Translations under genes and position numbers: made by a program
Shown: in pieces, positions 1 through 5,699 of the stretch
Numbering within the stretch: the first letter of the stretch is position 1
Layout: the number at the start of each line of letters is the position of its first letter
Notes under the pieces: generated by a model
What the model was told of the DNA's origin: nothing
What the model saw: the letters and a program-made list of their open reading frames with translations, nothing else
Database searches by the model: none
DNA from: Alcaligenaceae bacterium UBA6179
GTDB lineage: Bacteria > Pseudomonadota > Gammaproteobacteria > Burkholderiales > Burkholderiaceae_B
Assembly: GCA_002422175.1 (NCBI GenBank)
Contig: DITR01000185.1
Span: forward strand, 1 to 13,551
Length of the DNA stretch: 13,551 nucleotides
Reading direction: 5' to 3'

Positions 1-531
1 CACAGGCTCGACCGCGATACGTCTGGTTTACTCATGATTGCCAAGCAAAGAAAAGCTTTGGTGCGCTTGCACGCCATGCTAAGAGAGGGAGGGGGAGACA
101 AGCATTATTTAGCTTTAGTTCAAGGCAATATACCCAATGACCGACAGCACCTTAAACAATCTCTTGCAAAATGGACAACACAAAGTGGCGAACGCCGCGT
201 TAAAGTCGACCCAGAAGGCCAAGTTGCGCATACGGTTATCACCTGTTTGCAAAGATTTGGCGAGTACAGTCTGGTAGATGCTGAATTGAGAACAGGGCGA
301 ACCCATCAAATTCGGGTTCATCTCGCTCACTCTGGCCACCCTATTGTAGGTGATGACAAATATGGGCAAGACGACACCCAAGCCTTGTTCAAAGCAAAGT
401 GGGGGTTCGACCGTATGTTTTTGCACGCAGCCAAGTTAACTTTGGCGCACCCTTTGACGGGTGAGGCGCTCACGCTTGAGGCCGCATTGCCCAATTTGTG
501 TGAACGTTTGCTCAAATCATTGGCTAAATGA
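1..531 (+). CDS. rluC: 23S rRNA pseudouridine synthase RluC, 5'-truncated by window edge
   Basis: This is the 3' part of an RluA-family pseudouridine synthase, which isomerises specific uridines in 23S rRNA (positions 955, 2504 and 2580 for E. coli RluC). The frame is open from base 1, where it reads HRLDRDTSGLL, the family's catalytic motif; the catalytic Asp codon is at 10-12. The Met at 34 is therefore internal and not the start. Later family motifs are GRTHQIRVH and GHPIVGDDKYG, and the C-terminal segment (RMFLHAA, HPLTGE) aligns with RluC better than with RluA or RluD. The missing N-terminus would hold an S4 RNA-binding domain. About 176 residues are visible. The stop is at 529-531, 12 bp before the HAD gene, so the two are probably cotranscribed. 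RluC over RluD is inference from similarity I recall. Confidence 0.9.
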   Translation, partial: HRLDRDTSGLLMIAKQRKALVRLHAMLREGGGDKHYLALVQGNIPNDRQHLKQSLAKWTTQSGERRVKVDPEGQVAHTVITCLQRFGEYSLVDAELRTGRTHQIRVHLAHSGHPIVGDDKYGQDDTQALFKAKWGFDRMFLHAAKLTLAHPLTGEALTLEAALPNLCERLLKSLAK

Positions 532-543
532 AGCGATAAAAAA

Positions 544-1224
544 ATGTTGAAACCCGAAATGCTTCAAACCGCCCATAACTACCGCCTTGTTATTTTTGAT
601 TGGGACGGTACTCTAATGAATTCAACCCCAGATATCGCCCGCGCTATTCAAGCCGCTTGCCGTGACTTAGAGTTGCCTGTGCCAGATGCTGCGGCAGCCA
701 GTTGGGTCATCGGTTTGTCGCTTGAGCGGGCACTGTATTCAGTGGTGCCCAACTTAACTGAAGCCCAGCGACCCCTTTTTATTGATCGATATCGTTACCA
801 TTTTTTAAGACGGGACCCCCACATTGAGCTTTTTGATGGGGTACGCGATATGCTAGACACCTTACGTGAACGGTCGTTGACCTTAGCGGTAGCAACAGGC
901 AAGTCTAGAGTTGGGCTTGATCGTACCTTGGCTGCAACAGGCTTAAAAGATTATTTCGCTATCACGCGTTGCGCTGACGAAACCTTTGGTAAACCTCACC
1001 CCGCCATGGTGCAAGAAATTATGCAACATGTCTGTATAGAGCCACAAGGCGTGATCATGGTGGGTGACACCTCGCACGATCTCGATATGGCTGCAAACGC
1101 ACAGGTACATGGTTTGGGTGTTACCTATGGTGCACACCCCATAGAACATTTAAAGAAGTCACCCCATCAAGAAATATTGCACGACGTCGCATCGGTTAAA
1201 CGTTGGCTGATTGAAAGGACCTAA
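544..1224 (+). CDS. HAD-family hydrolase, phosphoglycolate phosphatase-like
   Basis: This 226-residue cytoplasmic phosphatase belongs to the haloacid dehalogenase superfamily, subfamily IA (Gph-like). Motif I is FDWDGTL (residues 18-24; nucleophile Asp19, acid/base Asp21), followed by an alpha-helical cap insertion. Motif II is the Thr in VATGKS (Thr118), the conserved Lys lies in FGKPHP (Lys150), and motif III is GDTSHDLDMA with Asp175 and Asp179 for Mg2+. The likely substrate is a small phosphorylated metabolite such as 2-phosphoglycolate, but members are promiscuous and substrate cannot be read from sequence. The gene starts 12 bp after rluC, an rluC-HAD pairing I know from Burkholderiales. 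The start at 544 has no strong ribosome binding site. A downstream ATG (codon 6, 559) is an alternative; motif I begins at residue 18 either way. Confidence 0.88.
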   Translation: MLKPEMLQTAHNYRLVIFDWDGTLMNSTPDIARAIQAACRDLELPVPDAAAASWVIGLSLERALYSVVPNLTEAQRPLFIDRYRYHFLRRDPHIELFDGVRDMLDTLRERSLTLAVATGKSRVGLDRTLAATGLKDYFAITRCADETFGKPHPAMVQEIMQHVCIEPQGVIMVGDTSHDLDMAANAQVHGLGVTYGAHPIEHLKKSPHQEILHDVASVKRWLIERT

Positions 1225-1272
1225 TTGATCTTTATGGCGTTGTATTTATTAAGCGTCAATTCTGAACATTAA

Positions 1273-1291
1273 CATTACAATATTTTATTGT
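1273..1291. promoter_or_regulatory. Candidate operator upstream of msrP: AT-rich inverted repeat
   Basis: The msrP leader contains ACAAT (1277-1281), a 5-nt spacer and ATTGT (1287-1291), a perfect inverted repeat just before the Shine-Dalgarno AAGGA (1295-1299). The left arm sits within CATTACAA (1273-1280), which resembles the half-site I recall for the E. coli HprR (YedW)/CusR response regulators; HprSR controls msrPQ there. The same stretch holds a TACAAT -10-like hexamer (1276-1281), with no convincing -35. No regulator gene is in the window, so the assignment is speculative. Confidence 0.25.
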
Positions 1292-1304
1292 TTTAAGGAA
1301 TGCC

Positions 1305-2285
1305 ATGCGTTTACTCAAACCTTTTTCAACGCCCCCCTCGTCTGAGATCACACCTGAGTCGGTTTACTTAAGACGGCGCCAAATTTTACAGGTCAGTGCC
1401 ACACTGGCAGCGGGTTTAGTATTACCAGTCAGCACATCTGTTGCGCAAGCTTCAACAAGCTCCGCGTCGGGTGCATTAGCGGCGCTACCTTCAACACTTA
1501 ATAAATCTTACGCAATAACCGACGCAATCACACCAGAAAAAGACGCGACAACATATAACAATTTCTATGAGTTCGGTTTTGAAAAGAGCGAACCCGCAGA
1601 AAATTCAAAAAATATGAAAACCCGCCCTTGGACAGTCAGCGTTGAGGGCGAGGTCGCTAAACCACAGCAGTTTGACATTGAAAGCTTATTAAAGCTTTCT
1701 CCCATGCAAGAGCGCATCTATCGCTTAAGGTGTGTTGAGGGGTGGTCGATGGTCATACCTTGGGTCGGTTATTCGCTATCAGATTTACTTAAGCAGGTTG
1801 AACCCACATCAAAGGCTAAGTATGTGGAATTTATAACAGACATGCAACCTGATGCAATGAGAGGTTTGAAATCTAAAGTGCTTGACTGGCCATATCGTGA
1901 AGGTTTGCGCCTTGACGAAGCGATGAACCCCCTCACACTCTTGACATTTGGTATGTATGGCAAAGTGTTGCCTAATCAAAATGGTGCGCCGGTTCGTATT
2001 ATTGTGCCCTGGAAGTATGGTTTTAAATCTGGAAAATCAATCGTCAAAATTCGTTTGACCGAAAGAGAACCCGTTTCAAGCTGGATGGCGTCAGCCCCCT
2101 TTGAGTACGGTTTTTATGCCAACGTTAACCCCAACGTGAGTCACCCGCGCTGGTCTCAAGCCACAGAGAGGCGTATTGGTGAAGATGGTTTTTTTGCACG
2201 CAAGCGTGAAACGCTGATGTTCAATGGCTATGCTAACGAGGTGGCTAGTCTTTATGCCGGAATGGATCTCAAAAAGAATTTTTAA
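1305..2285 (+). CDS. msrP: Periplasmic protein-methionine-sulfoxide reductase catalytic subunit MsrP
   Basis: MsrP (YedY) is a molybdopterin enzyme of the sulfite oxidase fold that reduces methionine sulfoxide in periplasmic proteins. The 326-residue product opens with a twin-arginine signal (RRRQILQV, Arg23-25), a hydrophobic stretch and a likely cleavage after AQA (residue 49), so it is exported folded with its cofactor. The molybdenum-ligating Cys is in RLRCVEGWSM (Cys143), and the C-terminal GFKSGKSIVKI matches the family. The start at 1305 has a good Shine-Dalgarno (AAGGA 1295-1299) and gives the N-terminus expected for the family (TPESVYLRRRQ). msrQ follows with overlap, so the two-component system is complete. 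Spacing of 80 bp from the HAD gene suggests its own promoter. Confidence 0.95.
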   Translation: MRLLKPFSTPPSSEITPESVYLRRRQILQVSATLAAGLVLPVSTSVAQASTSSASGALAALPSTLNKSYAITDAITPEKDATTYNNFYEFGFEKSEPAENSKNMKTRPWTVSVEGEVAKPQQFDIESLLKLSPMQERIYRLRCVEGWSMVIPWVGYSLSDLLKQVEPTSKAKYVEFITDMQPDAMRGLKSKVLDWPYREGLRLDEAMNPLTLLTFGMYGKVLPNQNGAPVRIIVPWKYGFKSGKSIVKIRLTEREPVSSWMASAPFEYGFYANVNPNVSHPRWSQATERRIGEDGFFARKRETLMFNGYANEVASLYAGMDLKKNF

Positions 2286-2919
2286 TCAACAATCGTTTTG
2301 GGCGAATGTTGCCGCGAAAGGTAAACCCGCGCTATTTATTTTGGGTCTATATCCCCTCGCTCGCTGGTTTTGGTTGGGTTGGCATGACCAACTCACGGCT
2401 AACCCCATCGAGTTTTTATCCAGGTCATCGGGCACTTGGGCATTGGTGTGTTTACTGATAACTTTATGTATTTCACCATTGCGTCAAATGACAGGTCATT
2501 CTGCATTCATCAGATGGCGACGCATGTGTGGTTTGTTCACTTTTTTCTATGCCTTGCTTCATGCCTTAGCGTGGGCTTGGTGGGACCAAGGTTTTTTTCT
2601 GTCCGCTATGGTGCAAGACATCATTAAACGCCCGTTTATTGCAGTCGGTTTTGCAGCTTTTTTAGGGTTGGCGATTTTGGCTTTCACATCAACCCATCGT
2701 TCTATGCGGGTTTTAGGCCGTCATTGGCAGCGTTTACATCGCTTGGTGTATGTCATTGCTATCGCGGTAATTGTGCATTATTGGTGGCACAAAGCCGGTA
2801 AAAACGACTTTGCCACCGTTTCAATATATGCTGTGATTACGCTTTTTTTGTTGGGTTGGCGCGTACAACATTGGCGCTTAAGGCGGCTTGAAACAAAAAC
2901 AAAGCAGGCCTATCGTTAA
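2254..2919 (+). CDS. msrQ: Haem membrane subunit MsrQ of the MsrPQ system
   Basis: MsrQ (YedZ) is an inner-membrane b-haem protein of the ferric reductase-like transmembrane family that passes electrons to MsrP. It has about six hydrophobic helices, with candidate haem ligands His103 (LLHALAW), His162 (LHRLVYV) and His175 (VIVHYWW) in the 221-residue form. LAFTSTHRSMR, GRHWQRLHRLVY and the ITPL-like ISPLRQ loop match the E. coli protein. I place the start at 2254 because GAGGTGG (2238-2244) lies 9 nt upstream. An earlier in-frame ATG at 2224 would add 10 residues but lacks a ribosome binding site. Either way the start lies inside msrP (32 or 62 bp overlap), which suggests translational coupling. 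The 3' end overlaps the oppositely oriented methyltransferase gene by 83 bp. Confidence 0.92.
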   Translation: MPEWISKRIFNQQSFWANVAAKGKPALFILGLYPLARWFWLGWHDQLTANPIEFLSRSSGTWALVCLLITLCISPLRQMTGHSAFIRWRRMCGLFTFFYALLHALAWAWWDQGFFLSAMVQDIIKRPFIAVGFAAFLGLAILAFTSTHRSMRVLGRHWQRLHRLVYVIAIAVIVHYWWHKAGKNDFATVSIYAVITLFLLGWRVQHWRLRRLETKTKQAYR

Positions 2920-3604
2920 CAACAGGTATGGGTTGGTTTGACCATTGTGCAACCGACAGTGTTCGAATTGATTCATTGGGGCCAGTAAGGTCGATTGCGA
3001 CGCATAACATCGTGTTACCTTTGAGTGACTTAATCAACGTTTCAAACATTGCTACATTGCGATATGGCGTTTCAATTAATAATTGTGTTTGATTTTGTAA
3101 AGCAGAAATAGATTCCCACTGTTTGATTTGTTTGGCGCGTTCATCAGGCTTGATGGGGGCGTAGCCGTGAAAGGTAAAGCGCTGTCCCTCTAAACCGCTG
3201 GCCATTAAAGCCAGCAAAATAGAAGAAGGCCCAACCCACGGCTTAACTTTTGCGCCCCACTGATGGGCAATAGCTACTGCGCGCGCACCGGGATCAGCTA
3301 CTGCGGGGCAGCCGGCCTCAGAGACTAAACCCATATCGATACCCAATTTTAGGGGTTCAAGCCAACTTTGTATGGTTGTCGGGTCAATTTTAGAGTTGAG
3401 CTCGTGCATCACGATGTCTTGCAAAGCATGTTGCAAAGGCATTGTTTTTAAAAAAGCACGTGCTGTTTTAGCGTTTTCTGCAATGTAATGGGTTAAGAGC
3501 CCGGCACAACGTTGTGTCGCTTCAGGTAACCATTGATCGGCCAATGTGGACGACAGCCCTACAGGTATAAGGTGAAGTGTGCCAAATTGTTTTATTTGAA
3601 TCAT
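2837..3604 (-). CDS. RsmI-like SAM-dependent methyltransferase (tetrapyrrole methylase fold)
   Basis: This 255-residue protein has the tetrapyrrole/RsmI methylase fold: an N-terminal beta strand GTLHLIPVGL, the SAM-loop motif GLVSEAGCPAVADPGA (residues 92-107), then VGPSSILLALMASGL and a C-terminal LLIETPYRN segment. RsmI 2'-O-methylates C1402 of 16S rRNA. This protein is shorter and has the SEAGCP variant, not SDAGTP, which marks a separate RsmI-like group common in Burkholderiales whose substrate I do not know. The conserved end (PALFLFQA, about residues 232-240) is already antisense to msrQ, and a tail of about 15 residues continues to the TAA at 2837-2839. There is no room for a terminator between the convergent genes. 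It is divergent from yceD, 57 bp away. Confidence 0.85.
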   Translation of the reverse strand: MIQIKQFGTLHLIPVGLSSTLADQWLPEATQRCAGLLTHYIAENAKTARAFLKTMPLQHALQDIVMHELNSKIDPTTIQSWLEPLKLGIDMGLVSEAGCPAVADPGARAVAIAHQWGAKVKPWVGPSSILLALMASGLEGQRFTFHGYAPIKPDERAKQIKQWESISALQNQTQLLIETPYRNVAMFETLIKSLKGNTMLCVAIDLTGPNESIRTLSVAQWSNQPIPVVNDRPALFLFQAALSANVVRANPTKKA

Positions 3605-3611
3605 ATAATTA

Positions 3612-3641
3612 TTGACGTTTAAAGGTTAGAAGCGCTACTAT
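3612..3641 (+). promoter_or_regulatory. Sigma70-type promoter for yceD-rpmF-fab operon
   Basis: TTGACG (3612-3617) and TACTAT (3636-3641) are separated by 18 bp in the 57-bp divergent spacer. The likely transcription start near 3648 leaves a leader of only about 14 nt before the yceD ATG. This is the best-scoring promoter by eye in the window and the natural origin of the long + strand unit that follows. Confidence 0.6.
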
Positions 3642-3661
3642 TTTAAGCTTTACTGAAAATC

Positions 3662-4273
3662 ATGCCCTCATCGATTGATTCACAATGGTTTAAAACATGC
3701 GAATCGCACTGGGGCAGTGTGCGAGCGTTCAATATATTTGCTGTTGCTGAGCATGCTCAGCATATCCAGGGCGCATTTAGCCTTCATCTGCTAAAACGCG
3801 TTATTGAAGATCTACCCGAGCAACCACTTGTTAGAGGTTTGTCGCACAAAACTGAAACAGAGCTCGGTGTGGTCTGGTTTGAGTTGGTTGGCCACACCGA
3901 TAAGCAAGATCGTATGTGGCTTGATTTACGCATCGTTACTAAAGCATCTTTGGTTTGTCAGCGTTGCTTAGCGCCATTTATTTTTGAGCTAGATGAAAAA
4001 GTGACTTTTCATCTAGTGCGACGCCCAAGTCAGGTTGAAAGTGATGCAGACGACATTGATCCAGACGCCCCAGAAAGGCTGTTAGGCTTAGGTCGATTTG
4101 ACTTAATGAGTTTAATAGAAGATCAAGTTATTCTTGGCTTACCTTATGTTCCTAAACATGATGTGTGTCCGGGTCTAAAGTTTGAGCAAACTGAACCTTT
4201 AGCAATTGAAGTTGATATACCCGTAAAAGTTTCACCATTTAATGTGTTAAAAAATCTGAAAAAGAAGCCTTAA
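3662..4273 (+). CDS. yceD: DUF177 / YceD family protein upstream of rpmF
   Basis: YceD (DUF177) proteins lie beside rpmF in most bacteria. A role linked to 23S rRNA accumulation or large-subunit assembly has been reported for bacterial and plant members, but the mechanism is unclear. The 203-residue product shows the family's marks: the CxxC pair in LVCQRCLAPF (Cys99, Cys102), an acidic central stretch (DADDIDPDAPE), FDLMSLIEDQVILGLPYVPKHDVCP (residues 136-170, shown as key residues His166 and Cys169) and the terminal SPFNVLKNLK. The start at 3662 has no recognisable Shine-Dalgarno, and the predicted transcript leader is about 14 nt, so initiation may be leader-poor. The coding sequence carries two unusual perfect inverted repeats (3745-3762 and 3989-4016). 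Maf, often next door in this order, is absent here. Confidence 0.9.
   Translation: MPSSIDSQWFKTCESHWGSVRAFNIFAVAEHAQHIQGAFSLHLLKRVIEDLPEQPLVRGLSHKTETELGVVWFELVGHTDKQDRMWLDLRIVTKASLVCQRCLAPFIFELDEKVTFHLVRRPSQVESDADDIDPDAPERLLGLGRFDLMSLIEDQVILGLPYVPKHDVCPGLKFEQTEPLAIEVDIPVKVSPFNVLKNLKKKP
3745..3762. repeat. 18-bp perfect palindrome inside yceD
   Basis: TGCTGAGCATGCTCAGCA equals its own reverse complement. It covers yceD codons 28-34 (VAEHAQH), roughly 100 nt after the predicted transcription start. As RNA it would fold into a 7-bp stem with a CAUG loop; as DNA it could bind a dimeric protein. A perfect 18-mer palindrome is expected about 0.05 times in random sequence of this length. No function is known to me. 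Confidence 0.7.
3989..4016. repeat. 11-bp perfect inverted repeat with 6-nt loop inside yceD
   Basis: CTAGATGAAAA (3989-3999) and TTTTCATCTAG (4006-4016) are exact reverse complements around AGTGAC. A further G-U pair (3988/4017) can be added in RNA. The stem spans yceD codons 110-119 (LDEKVTFHLV). It has no adjacent U-run outside the stem, so it is not an evident terminator. It could be an RNA processing or pausing element, or chance. Confidence 0.7.
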
Positions 4274-4319
4274 AAAGGCATCAATCAGGCTCTTTAAATT
4301 ACATTAATATCGTTTTAGA

Positions 4320-4333
4320 TGGGCGAAAGCCCA
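4320..4333 (+). other. GAAA-tetraloop hairpin in the rpmF leader
   Basis: TGGGC (4320-4324), GAAA loop, GCCCA (4329-4333), followed by ATTTTGA. This is a compact 5-bp stem with a stable GNRA-type loop in the 117-bp yceD-rpmF spacer. The short U-run after it makes a weak attenuator or an mRNA processing boundary between yceD and rpmF possible. It overlaps the region upstream of the rpmF -10 box. Confidence 0.4.
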
Positions 4334-4336
4334 ATT

Positions 4337-4368
4337 TTGAAAAAAATTGTATCGAGCCGGCGTATAAT
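4337..4368 (+). promoter_or_regulatory. Candidate rpmF promoter with consensus -10
   Basis: A perfect TATAAT (4363-4368) lies 22 bp before the rpmF ATG. The nearest -35-like hexamer, TTGAAA (4337-4342), is 20 bp away, longer than optimal, and there is no TG extension. The -10 sits in the 13-bp odd palindrome GCGTATAATACGC (4360-4372). A second internal start giving extra rpmF-plsX-fabH mRNA would parallel the multiple promoters of the E. coli rpmF-fab cluster. Confidence 0.4.
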
Positions 4369-4390
4369 ACGCAGCTAATTAGGAGTAATT

Positions 4391-4573
4391 ATGGCCGTTC
4401 AGCAAAACAAAAAATCACCCTCAAAGCGTGGCATGCATCGTTCACACGACTTTATCGGTACCCCAGCTACTGCAATTGAGCCCAATACGGGCGAGTTACA
4501 TTTGCGTCATCACATTAGCCCAAATGGGGTGTATCGTGGTCGTAAAGTACTCAAGACTAAGTCTGACGAATAA
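4391..4573 (+). CDS. rpmF: 50S ribosomal protein L32
   Basis: L32 is a small basic protein of the large ribosomal subunit. The 60-residue product has the classic start MAVQQNKKSPSKRGMHRSHD, with the MAVQQNKxSxSxRGMRRSHD signature of the family, and a conserved middle (TGELHLRHHIS) and end (GVYRGRKVL). It lacks the zinc-binding Cys residues of some L32 forms. A strong Shine-Dalgarno (AGGAG 4381-4385) stands 5 nt before the ATG. It lies 117 bp after yceD and 10 bp before plsX. This rpmF-plsX junction is conserved in many bacteria and couples ribosome and membrane lipid supply. Confidence 0.97.
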   Translation: MAVQQNKKSPSKRGMHRSHDFIGTPATAIEPNTGELHLRHHISPNGVYRGRKVLKTKSDE

Positions 4574-4583
4574 GTATCATTAA

Positions 4584-5699
4584 ATGGGTTCAGACGCACT
4601 TTCAGCGTCTCACGCCAAAAAAACTGTGGCGCCCGTTACTCGTATTGCGGTTGATTGCATGGGTGGTGATTTCGGTATACCCGTCACCATACCGGCCTCG
4701 CTCGAGTTTGCACAACTAAATAGCAATGTTCATTTACTATTGGTCGGCTTACAAACCCCAATAGAACAAGCTTTGGTTGCTGCGTCGGGTCTTTTTCCAA
4801 CAGTTGGGCCTGATCGCTACACCATTGTTCCTGCAACTGAGGTCGTCACCATGAGCGATTCAGTTGAGGTTGCTTTGCGCCGCAAAAAAGGTTCATCAAT
4901 GCGCGTTGCTGCGCAAGCGGTTAAAGATGGTCTTGCCGACGCTTGTATATCAGCAGGCAATACAGGCGCCTGGATGGCGATTTCACGTTATGTTATTAAA
5001 ACCATGCCTGGTATTGATCGTCCAGCTATTGCGGCACCCCTTCCCAATCAAAAAGGTGGTGTAACCACGATGCTTGATTTAGGTGCGAATGTTGACTGCA
5101 CCGCCGAGCATCTTTTGCAGTTTGCCATCATGGGTTCAGCCCTTGCGCAAGTGCAAGATATGTCTAAACGTCCAACCGTTGGGTTACTTAACATCGGTGA
5201 AGAGGCGATTAAAGGCAACGATATTGTTAAAAAAGCGGGTGAGCTATTGCGTAATAGCCAGCTCAATTTTTTTGGTAACGTTGAAGGCAATGATATTTTT
5301 AAAGGCACAGTCGATGTTGTGGTGTGTGACGGCTTCGTGGGCAATTCATTGCTTAAAGCGGTCGAAGGCATGTCGTCTATGCTTGCCTCAATGATCAAAG
5401 AAGAGTTCACGCGTAGTGTTTTTACGATGGCGTCAGGTTTACTCGTTAAGTCTGTATTGAATCGTTTGCGCAGTCGTGTTGATAATCGTCGGTATAACGG
5501 TGCGGCGTTGCTAGGTTTGCAGGGTGTGGTGATTAAAAGTCATGGTTCAGCAGATGCTTTTGCCTTTAGGCATGCTTTGCAACGAGCATATGAAGCTGCG
5601 CAAAGTGGTTTAATAGATCGCATAGCAGCTGCCGTCGCCAACATGGCTAGCCCCAGCCTTTCGACTTCAACCGAAACGTCAGCACAAGAGGTAATATGA
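4584..5699 (+). CDS. plsX: Phosphate acyltransferase PlsX
   Basis: PlsX is a peripheral membrane enzyme that converts acyl-ACP and phosphate to acyl-phosphate, the donor for PlsY in phosphatidic acid synthesis. The 371-residue protein shows IAVDCMGGDFG near the N-terminus, VPATEVVTM with VEVALRRKKGSSMRVA, the ACISAGNTGAWMA motif, MLDLGANVDC, the GLLNIGEEAIKG loop and VVCDGFVGNSLLK, all family hallmarks. The 18 or so residues before TRIAVDCMGG are longer than the usual few, so a later start is conceivable, but no better ribosome binding site is visible. The Shine-Dalgarno at 4584 is weak, and coupling to rpmF 10 bp upstream is likely. Its stop overlaps the fabH start (ATGA, 5696-5699). Confidence 0.96.
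   Translation: MGSDALSASHAKKTVAPVTRIAVDCMGGDFGIPVTIPASLEFAQLNSNVHLLLVGLQTPIEQALVAASGLFPTVGPDRYTIVPATEVVTMSDSVEVALRRKKGSSMRVAAQAVKDGLADACISAGNTGAWMAISRYVIKTMPGIDRPAIAAPLPNQKGGVTTMLDLGANVDCTAEHLLQFAIMGSALAQVQDMSKRPTVGLLNIGEEAIKGNDIVKKAGELLRNSQLNFFGNVEGNDIFKGTVDVVVCDGFVGNSLLKAVEGMSSMLASMIKEEFTRSVFTMASGLLVKSVLNRLRSRVDNRRYNGAALLGLQGVVIKSHGSADAFAFRHALQRAYEAAQSGLIDRIAAAVANMASPSLSTSTETSAQEVI

Noticed and set aside
1680..1699. 8-bp inverted repeat GAAAGCTT/AAGCTTTC in msrP
   Set aside because: Stems of 8 bp with short loops are expected a few times by chance in a window of this size, and it sits in coding sequence.
4267..4279. GCCTT-AAA-AAGGC hairpin at the yceD stop, followed on the - strand by a T-rich run
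   Set aside because: It would be a terminator only for - strand transcripts, and no - strand gene ends here. The stem is short and AT-flanked on the + strand side.
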